Shown here: positions 35,859-42,864 of the stretch, piece by piece | How the letters are laid out: every line of letters begins with the position of its first letter | How positions within the stretch are numbered: position 1 is the first letter of the stretch | Assembly (NCBI GenBank): GCA_963757135.1 | Contig: CAVWQE010000012.1 | Span: 186,001 to 250,000 of the forward strand | Direction of reading: 5' to 3' | From: Gp1-AA145 sp963757135 | Lineage (GTDB): Bacteria; Acidobacteriota; Terriglobia; Terriglobales; Acidobacteriaceae | Length of the DNA: 64,000 nucleotides | Position numbers and translations under genes: made by a program | The notes under the pieces: generated by a model | Told to the model about the DNA's origin: nothing | The model's input: only the letters and a program-made list of their open reading frames with translations | The model's database searches: none

Positions 35859-36256
35859 GTACATCCGCTATCAAACCCGAGCACCTGCCCGTCTTGCTCA
35901 TTGAAGATGAGCCGGCAGTGATGAGCTATGTCCGCGCCGTGCTGGAACGCAGTGGTTATGCCGTCATCTGCAGTGATTCCGGCGCCGATGGCCTGCGCCA
36001 GCTGGAAAGCGGCGACTTCCTGGGAATCATCTCGGACATGCGTACGCCGGGCGGCGTAAACGGCGCAGACGTCTATGACTGGATCGTCAGCCATCGCCCG
36101 GAACTAGCGTCGCGGCTGGTGTTTATCACCGGAGACATCGCCAATGAAGACACCGCGGAAACATTGCGCCGCACCGGCACGCCTTGCGTCGAAAAACCCT
36201 TCCGCGTCCAGCAGTTCATCTCCGTTGTAGAGCAGACCATGGGGAAAGCACAGTGA
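35855..36256 (+). CDS. Single-domain response regulator of the kinase operon
   Basis: A 133-aa receiver domain with no output. It has IEDEP for the metal pocket, D61 in ISDMRTPGGVNG as phospho-acceptor, the switch Thr in VFITGD and the Lys in VEKPFRV. It overlaps the kinase gene by ATGA and the NtrC gene by GTGA, so all three are translationally coupled. It may act as a phosphate sink or shuttle between the kinase and the NtrC activator; that is inference from order. Confidence 0.9.
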   Translation: MSTSAIKPEHLPVLLIEDEPAVMSYVRAVLERSGYAVICSDSGADGLRQLESGDFLGIISDMRTPGGVNGADVYDWIVSHRPELASRLVFITGDIANEDTAETLRRTGTPCVEKPFRVQQFISVVEQTMGKAQ

Positions 36257-37665
36257 GCGATCGTTTGGGAATCCGTTTTCTGGTTGTCGATGACGAAGAA
36301 AGCATTCGTCGTCTTTGCAGCACCGTCGCCGAAGCTATGGGCTTTACCTGTATGGAGGCCGCCACCGGTGAAGATGCTCTCGCGCTCCTTGAAGAGCAGC
36401 CGGCGCACATCATTCTGACTGATCTCGTCATGCCGCGCATGTCAGGACTGGAATTCCTGGAGCGGGTGAAGCGCATCCTGCCCCGCGCCGAAGTCGCGGT
36501 CATGACCGGGCACGGATCCGTGGAGACTGCCGTCCAGGCCATGAAGCTCGGCGCCTATGATTACATTTCGAAACCTTTTTCGCCGCTCGAAGAACTCAGG
36601 CTTTTCTTGCGCCGCATGGCTGACAAGATCGAGCTCGTCGAAGAAAATCTGTTCCTCCGCGAGCGCATGAACACCGAAACCGGCCTGCACGGAATTGTCG
36701 GTTCCAGTCCCAAAATTCAGGATGTCCTGCGCGTAGTTGCGCGCCTGAAAGATACCCGCACTCCGGTTTTGATCATCGGCGAAAGCGGTACCGGCAAGGA
36801 ACTCGTCGCTCGCGCCATTCATTTTCGCGGCGCCTTCGCCAACCGCCCGTTCGTTGCCGTGGATTGCGGCTCACTCGTTCCTACACTGATCGAAAGTGAA
36901 CTCTTTGGCTACGAGAAAGGCGCATTCACCGGCGCCATGCGCTCCAAGCCGGGCCTCTTTCAATCCGCCAACGGGGGCACAATTTTTCTCGACGAGATTG
37001 GCGAGCTACCCTTGGAGATGCAGGCCAAACTACTTCGCGTGTTGCAGGAAAAAGAAGTTCGCCCCGTCGGCAGCAACCAGCGCATCAAAGTTGACGTCCG
37101 CGTTATCGCTGCTACCAATCGCGATCTCGAAACCGAATACCGCGCCGGACGCTTTCGCAAAGATCTTTACTTCCGCCTTGATGTCGTCACCATTCGCCTG
37201 CCTTCGCTGCGCGAGCGCCGTTCCGATATCCCTATGCTCGTGCACTGGTTCCTCGACCGCCACGCCAAGGGCTCAGGCACGCAGGTGACCGGCACCGCGA
37301 TGAAATCGCTGCTGCAATACGAATGGCCGGGTAACGTTCGCGAACTGGAAAACTGCATTGAGCGCGCTACCGCGCTCGGCGACGGCAAGCTGATCGATGT
37401 GTCCGATCTACCGCCATCTATCTCGTCATACGCCCCGGGGATTGATGCCGGGGGCATGGTTCCCGCACCCACCACGCTCTCCTCCAACGACCTCGAGGAC
37501 ATCGAGCGCGCCACCATCCAACGCGTCTTCGAACAGGTAAACGGCGACAAAGTCATGGCTGGGAAAATGCTTGGGATCAGCCGCGCTACGCTTTATCGCA
37601 AGCTGAAGCGCTACAACATTGGCCCAACGGCGGAACTCTCCTCCGGTAGCCCGCGTCTGCAATAG
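36253..37665 (+). CDS. NtrC-family sigma-54-dependent response regulator
   Basis: This 470-aa activator starts at the GTG that overlaps the previous stop. The receiver has D57 in LTDLVMPRMSG. The AAA+ domain has the Walker A GESGTGKE (176-183), the sigma-54-contacting loop GAFTGA (223-228), and GGTIFLDEIGELP. A Fis-type helix-turn-helix closes it (KMLGISRATLYRKLKRY). It should open complexes at sigma-54 promoters when phosphorylated. A candidate promoter of this type lies about 100 bp downstream of its own stop, ahead of the next gene. Confidence 0.95.
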   Translation: MSDRLGIRFLVVDDEESIRRLCSTVAEAMGFTCMEAATGEDALALLEEQPAHIILTDLVMPRMSGLEFLERVKRILPRAEVAVMTGHGSVETAVQAMKLGAYDYISKPFSPLEELRLFLRRMADKIELVEENLFLRERMNTETGLHGIVGSSPKIQDVLRVVARLKDTRTPVLIIGESGTGKELVARAIHFRGAFANRPFVAVDCGSLVPTLIESELFGYEKGAFTGAMRSKPGLFQSANGGTIFLDEIGELPLEMQAKLLRVLQEKEVRPVGSNQRIKVDVRVIAATNRDLETEYRAGRFRKDLYFRLDVVTIRLPSLRERRSDIPMLVHWFLDRHAKGSGTQVTGTAMKSLLQYEWPGNVRELENCIERATALGDGKLIDVSDLPPSISSYAPGIDAGGMVPAPTTLSSNDLEDIERATIQRVFEQVNGDKVMAGKMLGISRATLYRKLKRYNIGPTAELSSGSPRLQ

Positions 37666-37762
37666 GGTGAGACGCCGGCTCATTCTGAGACGCTTGAGGC
37701 CGGCTCATGTCCTTCTCAAACCTCACTCCCAGGCAATTCAACCACTTAGGTAGTGCGCGGTT

Positions 37763-37778
37763 TGGCTGCGTTCGTGCA
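37763..37778 (+). promoter_or_regulatory. Candidate sigma-54 (-24/-12) promoter
   Basis: TTGGCTGCGTTCGTGCA has GG at 37764-37765 and GC at 37776-37777 with exactly 10 bp between them, the spacing required by RpoN. TTGGC and TGCA match the consensus. It sits 44 bp before the likely start of the next gene and just after an NtrC-type activator gene. No enhancer repeat was identified. Confidence 0.5.
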
Positions 37779-37821
37779 CTTGAATCTTGTCCTGACGAGT
37801 CGGCGGACCGGTTTAAAAAGT

Positions 37822-38826
37822 ATGACTTCACCTCGCACATTGGAACCCACATCTTTGTGGCCGGTCTGGCGCAGGCTTTATCCCCTCTATTCGGTTATGG
37901 CTCGCGAATTCGTGCTCGACGCTCCACCTTGCAGCGAATTGGAACAGGAACTGGTCACTCCGACAGCAGAATGTATCCAAGCTGCGGAGGCTTGGTTTTC
38001 CAGGCTGGACCAACTCATCCAGGTCCATCACCTGCGGCAATACGGACAGACTTCTGCGCAGATGAACGAAGACGCCCTGCGCGACTTCATTACTCACCAC
38101 CTGAACAAAGAGCAGCGAACCGAACCAGATCGCGACAAAGTCGATTTCCTCCTGGTACAGTTTTTTTCCCAGGTGGTTCCGCAGGAGATGGCCGCGGCCG
38201 ATCTCACGGTCCCGCTTGTGGGCAAGACGCTCGCCGGAGTGCTGGGTCCAGATGAATCGGAAGTGCCAGATTCCCTCCGATCCCTCGATGATCTCCTGCA
38301 GGAGGCAGGCCAGGTTCAAAGTCTTAACGCCATGTTCACGGCGCGTGTTATCGAACGCGGTCGCGAAATCAAGGCTTCCGCTGGAGACCATTTCTTCGAG
38401 CCCATCTCTCTGGCGGCTTTCACTCGCTTCGGTTTTCTCATCCGCCGTGCCTTCTTCCGCCTGATGCAGCAGGACTTGAACGTGATATTCGATGGCCTGC
38501 GCGAGCTCGAATCTCGCGGCGTGACCACGCTCGACTGTCGCAAAGCGCAGTTCGCCGCCGACGAACCCATAGCTCGCCTTCGCATGATCTGCCAGTCCTG
38601 GCGCGTGATGTTTCATGCTGAATATTCTTCCGGCCAGCCGCTCTGTATTCTGGTTGATTTACGGACCGCAGTGGAGCACGCTCTCGCACAATCCGCCGCT
38701 GCTACTACTGACGAAAAGCCTAAGGCGATGGCCGCGGTGGCAGGAGCATCAGCCGCCACCTCATCCAGTGCGGGCATGGAGTTCGAAGTCTCGGCAGCGC
38801 CGGCGGAATCTGAGTTCGAGCACTAA
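37822..38826 (+). CDS. Unknown cytoplasmic helical protein after the NtrC gene
   Basis: I do not recognise this 334-aa protein. It has no signal peptide or membrane segment and looks mostly alpha-helical, with acidic N-terminal and central parts. Segments such as DKVDFLLVQFFSQVVPQEMA and FTRFGFLIRRAFFRLMQQDL are the most ordered. The last 45 residues are Ala/Ser/Glu-rich and probably disordered. The start could be the ATG at 37822 or a later one at 37897; neither has a strong ribosome-binding site. Position between the NtrC regulator and the DHp-only protein, behind a candidate sigma-54 promoter, suggests an accessory signalling role. Confidence 0.62.
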   Translation: MTSPRTLEPTSLWPVWRRLYPLYSVMAREFVLDAPPCSELEQELVTPTAECIQAAEAWFSRLDQLIQVHHLRQYGQTSAQMNEDALRDFITHHLNKEQRTEPDRDKVDFLLVQFFSQVVPQEMAAADLTVPLVGKTLAGVLGPDESEVPDSLRSLDDLLQEAGQVQSLNAMFTARVIERGREIKASAGDHFFEPISLAAFTRFGFLIRRAFFRLMQQDLNVIFDGLRELESRGVTTLDCRKAQFAADEPIARLRMICQSWRVMFHAEYSSGQPLCILVDLRTAVEHALAQSAAATTDEKPKAMAAVAGASAATSSSAGMEFEVSAAPAESEFEH

Positions 38827-38848
38827 CCATGGAACCCGTCGTGGAGTT

Positions 38849-39511
38849 ATGGCAGTGAATCGTCCAACCGTTGTGATCGTCTCTGATGTCCCCGAGTTCG
38901 CGGCCGCAGCCACGCGGCGTTGGCTCGCGGAACGCAGCGTTCCCTCATTCGTGTTGGCCGACAGTAGCTCTCCCTCAGAATTCAGCGAAGGGAATTTTGA
39001 CCTTGCCGTGGTTGGAGGCGTTTCCGCAGACACGCTCATTCCGGTTCTTTGTGCATTGAAAGCTACAGCAAAGCCCCTCATCCACGTTTCGCGGTTGAAT
39101 GGCAACGCTCCTCAGGGTCCGATTACCATTCCGGAGGCGCCCGGCTGGCCCGATCTTCTGATCGCCATCGCCGAACAAATTCTTGAGCGTGAGCGCATCC
39201 ACGCCGAATTGTCAAAGACCCTGGAGACCCTGGCCAAGGTCGAGCAGCAGGCTTCCCTCGGGCGCTTCATGCTCGACGCACGTCATAATTTGAACAACGC
39301 ATTGACGTCAATCCTTGGCAATTCCGATCTGATCCTGCTCGATTCTTCCGCCTTGCCCCCCGCACAACGATCACAAGTCGAAACCATCCGCAACATGGCC
39401 ATGCGCTTGAACGAAATCATGCGGCGCTTCTCGTCTTTGCAGAAAGAAATGCAGTTAATCGAGCAGGGCCAGAAAAAACCCGCCCGGAAGAGCGCGGCGG
39501 CAGGCGCGTAG
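38849..39511 (+). CDS. DHp-only phospho-acceptor protein with degenerate receiver-like N terminus
   Basis: This 220-aa protein has two parts. Residues 5-85 follow the alternating pattern of a receiver (TVVIVSDVPEFAAAATRRWL, then FDLAVVGGVS) but lack the phospho-acceptor Asp. Residues about 115-205 form a histidine-kinase DHp hairpin, with H146 in SLGRFMLDARHNLNNALTSI. No ATPase domain follows: the protein ends in a basic Ala-rich tail. It may accept phosphate from another kinase or bind the large kinase. An alternative GTG start at 38855 has GGAG at a better 8-bp spacing. Confidence 0.72.
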   Translation: MAVNRPTVVIVSDVPEFAAAATRRWLAERSVPSFVLADSSSPSEFSEGNFDLAVVGGVSADTLIPVLCALKATAKPLIHVSRLNGNAPQGPITIPEAPGWPDLLIAIAEQILERERIHAELSKTLETLAKVEQQASLGRFMLDARHNLNNALTSILGNSDLILLDSSALPPAQRSQVETIRNMAMRLNEIMRRFSSLQKEMQLIEQGQKKPARKSAAAGA

Positions 39512-39604
39512 AAAAGACAAGCCACCCACCTTCGACTTCCCTCTCTCGCCAAGATCGTTACTGGCTTAGGGCACCCTGCAGTTGTGTAGAAATCCACAGG
39601 TCGT

Positions 39605-39622
39605 TTGTGACGCGCGTCACAA
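39605..39622. promoter_or_regulatory. Perfect CRP/FNR-family palindrome upstream of yraN
   Basis: TTGTGACGCGCGTCACAA is an 18-bp perfect palindrome and matches the CRP consensus TGTGA-N6-TCACA exactly in both half-sites. It lies 34 bp before the start codon of yraN and about 95 bp after the DHp-only gene. The regulator is not in the window. Confidence 0.6.
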
Positions 39623-39655
39623 CGAATTCATCAGGTGAGTCAGTAATCTTAACCA

Positions 39656-40246
39656 ATGCTTTCTGGGCGACTTACACAGGCTGTCATTCGGGCAATTGAC
39701 CGGATGGTTCCAAGCCACGATCGCGAACGCCCGGCCCACCTTCGCATTGGCCGTCGTGGAGAGGAAGACGCGTATTTCTATTTGCGGAAGCGCGGTTATG
39801 TAATGGTCGCGCGCAACTACCGGACGGCGAGGCATCCCGGGGAGATTGACCTGATCGGCTGGGACAAAGATGTTTTCTGCTTCATCGAAGTCAAGACCCG
39901 TACGACGCGCGATGTAAAGCCGGCGGAAGCAGCGGTAGATAGAAAGAAGCGCCGCGACCTGCGTGCCGTAATTCGTGACTACCTGCGAACGCTTCCACGG
40001 CAGCAGTTTCCAGAAGCACCGGCGTGGCGGTTCGACGTTTTAACCGTGCACTACGACCAGGCCGCCAACTCAACCGGGCCTGCAACCATGAACGGTCCGG
40101 CGAGCGGGGGCGGGGACGCTCAAAATCAGCGAAAACCTACCTACCCTGTCGTAAAAGGCGCGACAGATGCGCGGCGCCCGGTATCCGACCAGCGTGCTGC
40201 GCCACCGACCTTCGAACTGTTTCAGAATGCCGCCCTCTCATCGTAG
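39656..40246 (+). CDS. yraN: YraN/UPF0102-family nuclease-fold protein
   Basis: The N-terminal 125 residues are a YraN domain with a restriction-endonuclease-like fold. GRRGEEDAYFYLRKRGYVMV, the Asp in HPGEIDLIGW and the EVKTR strand give the usual E-D-E-x-K pattern. The protein has 196 aa, longer than the roughly 120 aa typical of the family. The extra 65 residues at the C terminus are Pro/Ala/Gly-rich and probably disordered. The biological role of the family is not firmly known; a link to recombination or DNA uptake is inferred for some members. Confidence 0.88.
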   Translation: MLSGRLTQAVIRAIDRMVPSHDRERPAHLRIGRRGEEDAYFYLRKRGYVMVARNYRTARHPGEIDLIGWDKDVFCFIEVKTRTTRDVKPAEAAVDRKKRRDLRAVIRDYLRTLPRQQFPEAPAWRFDVLTVHYDQAANSTGPATMNGPASGGGDAQNQRKPTYPVVKGATDARRPVSDQRAAPPTFELFQNAALSS

Positions 40247-40291
40247 AATGTAACGAACCCGGGTGGCAGCGGGCCGGAGGAAACGTTTACT

Positions 40292-41326
40292 TTGCCCGAA
40301 CTCAGAAAAGATCCTATCGTCGGCCGCTGGGTCATTATTTCGACCGACCGCGCCAAGCGGCCCACCGACTTTACCCGCGAATCAGTGAAGATGAGGGGGG
40401 GATTCTGCCCCTTTTGCTACGGAAACGAAAGCAAGACCCCTCCGGAGATTCAGGCTTACCGGCCTCAGAACGGGGGGCCACCGCCGCAAAAAGATACGCC
40501 CGGATGGACGGTACGGGTGGTGCCGAACAAATTTCCGGCCCTGGGCATTGAGGGTAATCTGAATCGACAGGCCGAAGGCATGTTCGACAAAATGAACGGT
40601 ATCGGCGCTCACGAAGTGATCATTGAAACCAACGATCACAATGCCACGCTAGCGACACTGTCCTCGAAAAAGATTGAAGACGTGCTGTGGGCCTTTCGTG
40701 ACCGCATTCTCGACCTGAAAAAAGACAAGCGTTTTAAGTACATTCTGATCTTTAAGAACCACGGTGAAGCCGCCGGGGCAACCATGGAGCACGCGCACTC
40801 GCAGTTGATTGCGCTCCCCATTGTCCCGATCTACGTGTCTGAAGAGATTGAAGGCGCCAAGCAGTACTACATATATAAAGAGCGCTGCGTCTTTTGCGAC
40901 ATTGTGCAGCAGGAGACAGAAGCCGACGCCCGCGTGGTCGCTGAGAACGAAGACTTTCTGACGATTGCGCCTTATGCGCCACGCTTCCCATTCGAAACCT
41001 GGATACTCCCTAAGCAGCACGAGTCGGCATTCGAAAATTCGTCGTCGCACATGTTTGAGAACCTGGCCAAAGCAATTCGTGTGCTGCTGAACAAAGCCGA
41101 TCAGGTACTCGACAATCCTGCCTATAACCTGGTCATTCACAGCTCGCCGACCCAGGATTCGGCGAACGACCACTATCACTGGCACATAGAGTACGTCCCG
41201 AAGCTGACGCGCACCGGCGGTTTCGAATGGGGGACCGGCTTTTACATCAATCCCACTCCTCCGGAAGAAGCCGCGAGGTTTTTGCGAGCGGCGAGTGTGG
41301 AAGAACCGGCGGCGGTTGCCGGATAG
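40292..41326 (+). CDS. galT: Galactose-1-phosphate uridylyltransferase
   Basis: This 344-aa enzyme transfers UMP between UDP-glucose and galactose-1-phosphate in the Leloir pathway. RKDPIVGRWVIISTDRAKRP opens the HIT-superfamily fold. Zinc cysteines appear in CPFCYGNES, and CVFCDI is a second Cys pair. The active region is GATMEHAHSQLIALP, where the second His should be the nucleophile. A C-terminal HIT-like half has NDHYHWHIEYVP. It starts with TTG; GGAGG lies 11 bp upstream. No other galactose gene is adjacent, and related ADP-sugar transferases cannot be excluded. Confidence 0.87.
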   Translation: MPELRKDPIVGRWVIISTDRAKRPTDFTRESVKMRGGFCPFCYGNESKTPPEIQAYRPQNGGPPPQKDTPGWTVRVVPNKFPALGIEGNLNRQAEGMFDKMNGIGAHEVIIETNDHNATLATLSSKKIEDVLWAFRDRILDLKKDKRFKYILIFKNHGEAAGATMEHAHSQLIALPIVPIYVSEEIEGAKQYYIYKERCVFCDIVQQETEADARVVAENEDFLTIAPYAPRFPFETWILPKQHESAFENSSSHMFENLAKAIRVLLNKADQVLDNPAYNLVIHSSPTQDSANDHYHWHIEYVPKLTRTGGFEWGTGFYINPTPPEEAARFLRAASVEEPAAVAG

Positions 41327-41351
41327 TTTGGACCTGCGGAAACTTTCCCTC

Positions 41352-41380
41352 TTGATCGTGAGTTGGCTGTGTACTATTCT
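41352..41380 (+). promoter_or_regulatory. Candidate sigma-70 promoter of the structured RNA
   Basis: TTGATC at 41352-41357 and TATTCT at 41375-41380 are separated by exactly 17 bp. Transcription would begin near 41387, a few bases before the ribosome-binding site of a 20-codon ORF. This places the predicted RNA start right at its closing helix. Confidence 0.5.
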
Positions 41381-41408
41381 GCAACTACACCGGAAAGGAG
41401 GTGGTCGG

Positions 41409-41471
41409 ATGACAAGTTCTGATAGTGGCAGTAGATGTACCCATAGACCAGGTAAGGTGGCTGAGACTTAG
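41409..41471 (+). CDS. 20-aa small ORF inside the structured RNA
   Basis: ATG at 41409 begins MTSSDSGSRCTHRPGKVAET and stops at TAG 41469-41471. It has the strongest ribosome-binding site seen in this window, AAAGGAGGTGG ending 4 bp before the ATG, with the GGAGG core at the ideal 7-bp distance. That sequence is also one strand of the predicted long-range helix. The peptide is hydrophilic and basic, with no membrane or signal features. Whether it is translated is unproven. Confidence 0.45.
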   Translation: MTSSDSGSRCTHRPGKVAET

Positions 41472-41632
41472 GGCGGTTGCTCTGAGTGCTTCGCAACTCG
41501 ATGAGTTTGGATTTCCGCCCGGCATTGGTCGTGCCGGGATCCCGGAGTTCGCAGAAGTGGCGCTTCATGAGAGTCCCTCGGAGGGACACTTAGAGTGACC
41601 ACCTCTTGGTCAAACCCAAACAGTCCACCGGG

Positions 41633-41671
41633 CGGCCCGCAGGTTTAAAACTTGCGGGCCGTTCTGTTTTT
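41633..41671 (+). terminator. Rho-independent terminator of the structured RNA
   Basis: CGGCCCGCA (41633-41641) and TGCGGGCCG (41653-41661) form a perfect 9-bp stem, followed by TTCTGTTTTT. It is the strongest terminator hairpin in the window and lies 49 bp before the next gene. Confidence 0.85.
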
Positions 41672-41719
41672 GCAGTCCTTCTTTGTGCGTGACTTATTTC
41701 GCGCGTATCATCTTTGGCA

Positions 41720-42361
41720 ATGAACGAGACTGATGGCGAGCAGGGGGGTTTTGCAGGGCGGTACGAGCGAATGACCGACGGGGAACTGCTAAGGCTTGCC
41801 GCGCAGCCCTGGGCGTTGAGCGATACTGCGTGGGACGCGCTTGAGGATGAACTAGACAACCGGGGCCTCGATATTCCCGAGCCAGAATCGCCGTCAAACT
41901 CAGAATTTCCGGACAAGAGAAAGCTGGTCATGCTGCGACGCTTCCGCGACCTTCCCGAGGCGATGCTTGCCAAAGGCAAGCTGGATTCCGAAGGGCTGGA
42001 ATCGTTTCTGGCAGACGACAACACCGTGCGGATGGATTGGCTGTGGTCGAATCTGCTGGGCGGAGTCAAGCTGTTGGTGAATCCTGAAGACGCAGCCGCG
42101 GCGACTCGAAGCCTCGACGAGCCAATCCCCGAACAGATCGATTTCGAAGGCGCTTCGGATTATCAGCAGCCTCGCTGTCCAAGATGTCAGTCACTCGATA
42201 TCAATTTCGAGGAGCTATATAGACCGATCGCATACGGAAGTCTTTTTGTAAACTTTCCTCTTCCTATGCAGCGAAAAGGCTGGATTTGCCAGACGTGTCG
42301 CAATACCTGGGAAGATGCTGCACCGGACCCCGGTCAGGAAATTACGCCGCCGACTTCATGA
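41720..42361 (+). CDS. DUF2007-domain protein with C-terminal zinc ribbon
   Basis: This 213-aa protein contains a DUF2007 domain, annotated as putative signal transducing, at about residues 65-140. Its markers are KLVMLRRFRDLPEAMLAKGK and LLVNPEDAAAA. At the C terminus CPRC (about 158) and CQTC (about 195) make a zinc ribbon. The N-terminal 50 residues contain a short helical motif (MTDGELLRLAAQ). It may bind a protein or nucleic acid; the family role is unproven. Its last 20 bp overlap the convergent Nudix gene. The ATG at 41720 is preferred over a TTG 6 bp upstream. Confidence 0.75.
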   Translation: MNETDGEQGGFAGRYERMTDGELLRLAAQPWALSDTAWDALEDELDNRGLDIPEPESPSNSEFPDKRKLVMLRRFRDLPEAMLAKGKLDSEGLESFLADDNTVRMDWLWSNLLGGVKLLVNPEDAAAATRSLDEPIPEQIDFEGASDYQQPRCPRCQSLDINFEELYRPIAYGSLFVNFPLPMQRKGWICQTCRNTWEDAAPDPGQEITPPTS

Positions 42362-42773
42362 AGGCGAGCCTGATCACACCGGCCGTATCTTCAGGGAGTG
42401 GCAACACGGAGACTTCCTCAGGCGTGAACCATCCGGCATCGCTGGCGTCGCCGCCGGCACGCATTTCTCCGGATACAACCTCGCAGAGAAAATCAATCAG
42501 AACGTAGTGGTAAGACGTTCGCTGGTCGGCGTCAGGCACAATGCGTTCGAACACTCCCAGCAATTCGGTCGCGCGCACAATCAATCCCGTTTCCTCGACC
42601 GCTTCTCGTTCGGCGCCTTGGCGCAGAGTTTCGCCGAGTTCGAGCATGCCGCCGGGAATGGACCATTCGCCGAGCAGCGGCGCCTTTCCGCGCTTGATCA
42701 ACGCGACCCGGTCGTCTGCAATGATAACTGCACCAACACCGATTAGCGGCTGTTCTGGATATTCACGTTGCAT
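42342..42773 (-). CDS. Nudix hydrolase (ADP-ribose pyrophosphatase-like)
   Basis: A 143-aa Nudix enzyme that hydrolyses a nucleoside diphosphate linked to another group. The complete Nudix box is visible: GGMLELGETLRQGAEREAVE followed by ETGLIV. The VGAVIIADDRVALIKRGKAP strand pair fits the COG1051-type ADP-ribose pyrophosphatases. Substrate choice cannot be settled from the sequence. The 3' end overlaps the convergent zinc-ribbon gene by 20 bp, so no room remains for a terminator. Confidence 0.87.
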   Translation of the reverse strand: MQREYPEQPLIGVGAVIIADDRVALIKRGKAPLLGEWSIPGGMLELGETLRQGAEREAVEETGLIVRATELLGVFERIVPDADQRTSYHYVLIDFLCEVVSGEMRAGGDASDAGWFTPEEVSVLPLPEDTAGVIRLAFMKSAA

Positions 42774-42842
42774 AGCTTCGCGTGGGCATGCGTGCCCAGA
42801 TTCTATCCTGAAGCCATCGGCCAGCTTCAGCTACAACCTTGC

Positions 42843-42848
42843 TATAAT
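42843..42848 (+). promoter_or_regulatory. Candidate -10 element of the pot operon
   Basis: A perfect TATAAT lies 17 bp before the potD start codon. No convincing -35 is present at 16-18 bp upstream. If used, transcription would begin about 10 nt before the ATG, so the mRNA would be nearly leaderless. Confidence 0.35.
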
Positions 42849-42864
42849 CCCGCAAGGTTTTTCC

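Larger units (their letters stand above)
41387..41671 (+). ncRNA. Candidate structured RNA with a 20-codon ORF
   Basis: The region has its own promoter, a short ORF, several hairpins and a terminator, but no long gene. An 11-bp long-range helix pairs 41396-41406 with 41597-41607; its 5' strand covers the ribosome-binding site of the ORF. Inside are GGGCG/CGCCC (41471/41516), GTTGC/GCAAC (41476/41493), CCGGCA/TGCCGG (41519/41532) and GTCCC/GGGAC (41573/41583). The GC-rich hairpin at 41633 ends it. It could be a small RNA or a peptide-encoding regulatory RNA. I do not recognise it as tmRNA, RNase P, SRP or 6S RNA. Confidence 0.55.

Noticed and set aside
41387..41671. The structured RNA as tmRNA, RNase P RNA, SRP RNA or 6S RNA
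   Set aside because: No tRNA-like ends, no RNase P core motifs, no SRP GNRA/asymmetric loop motif, and a multi-hairpin rather than single-bubble layout.
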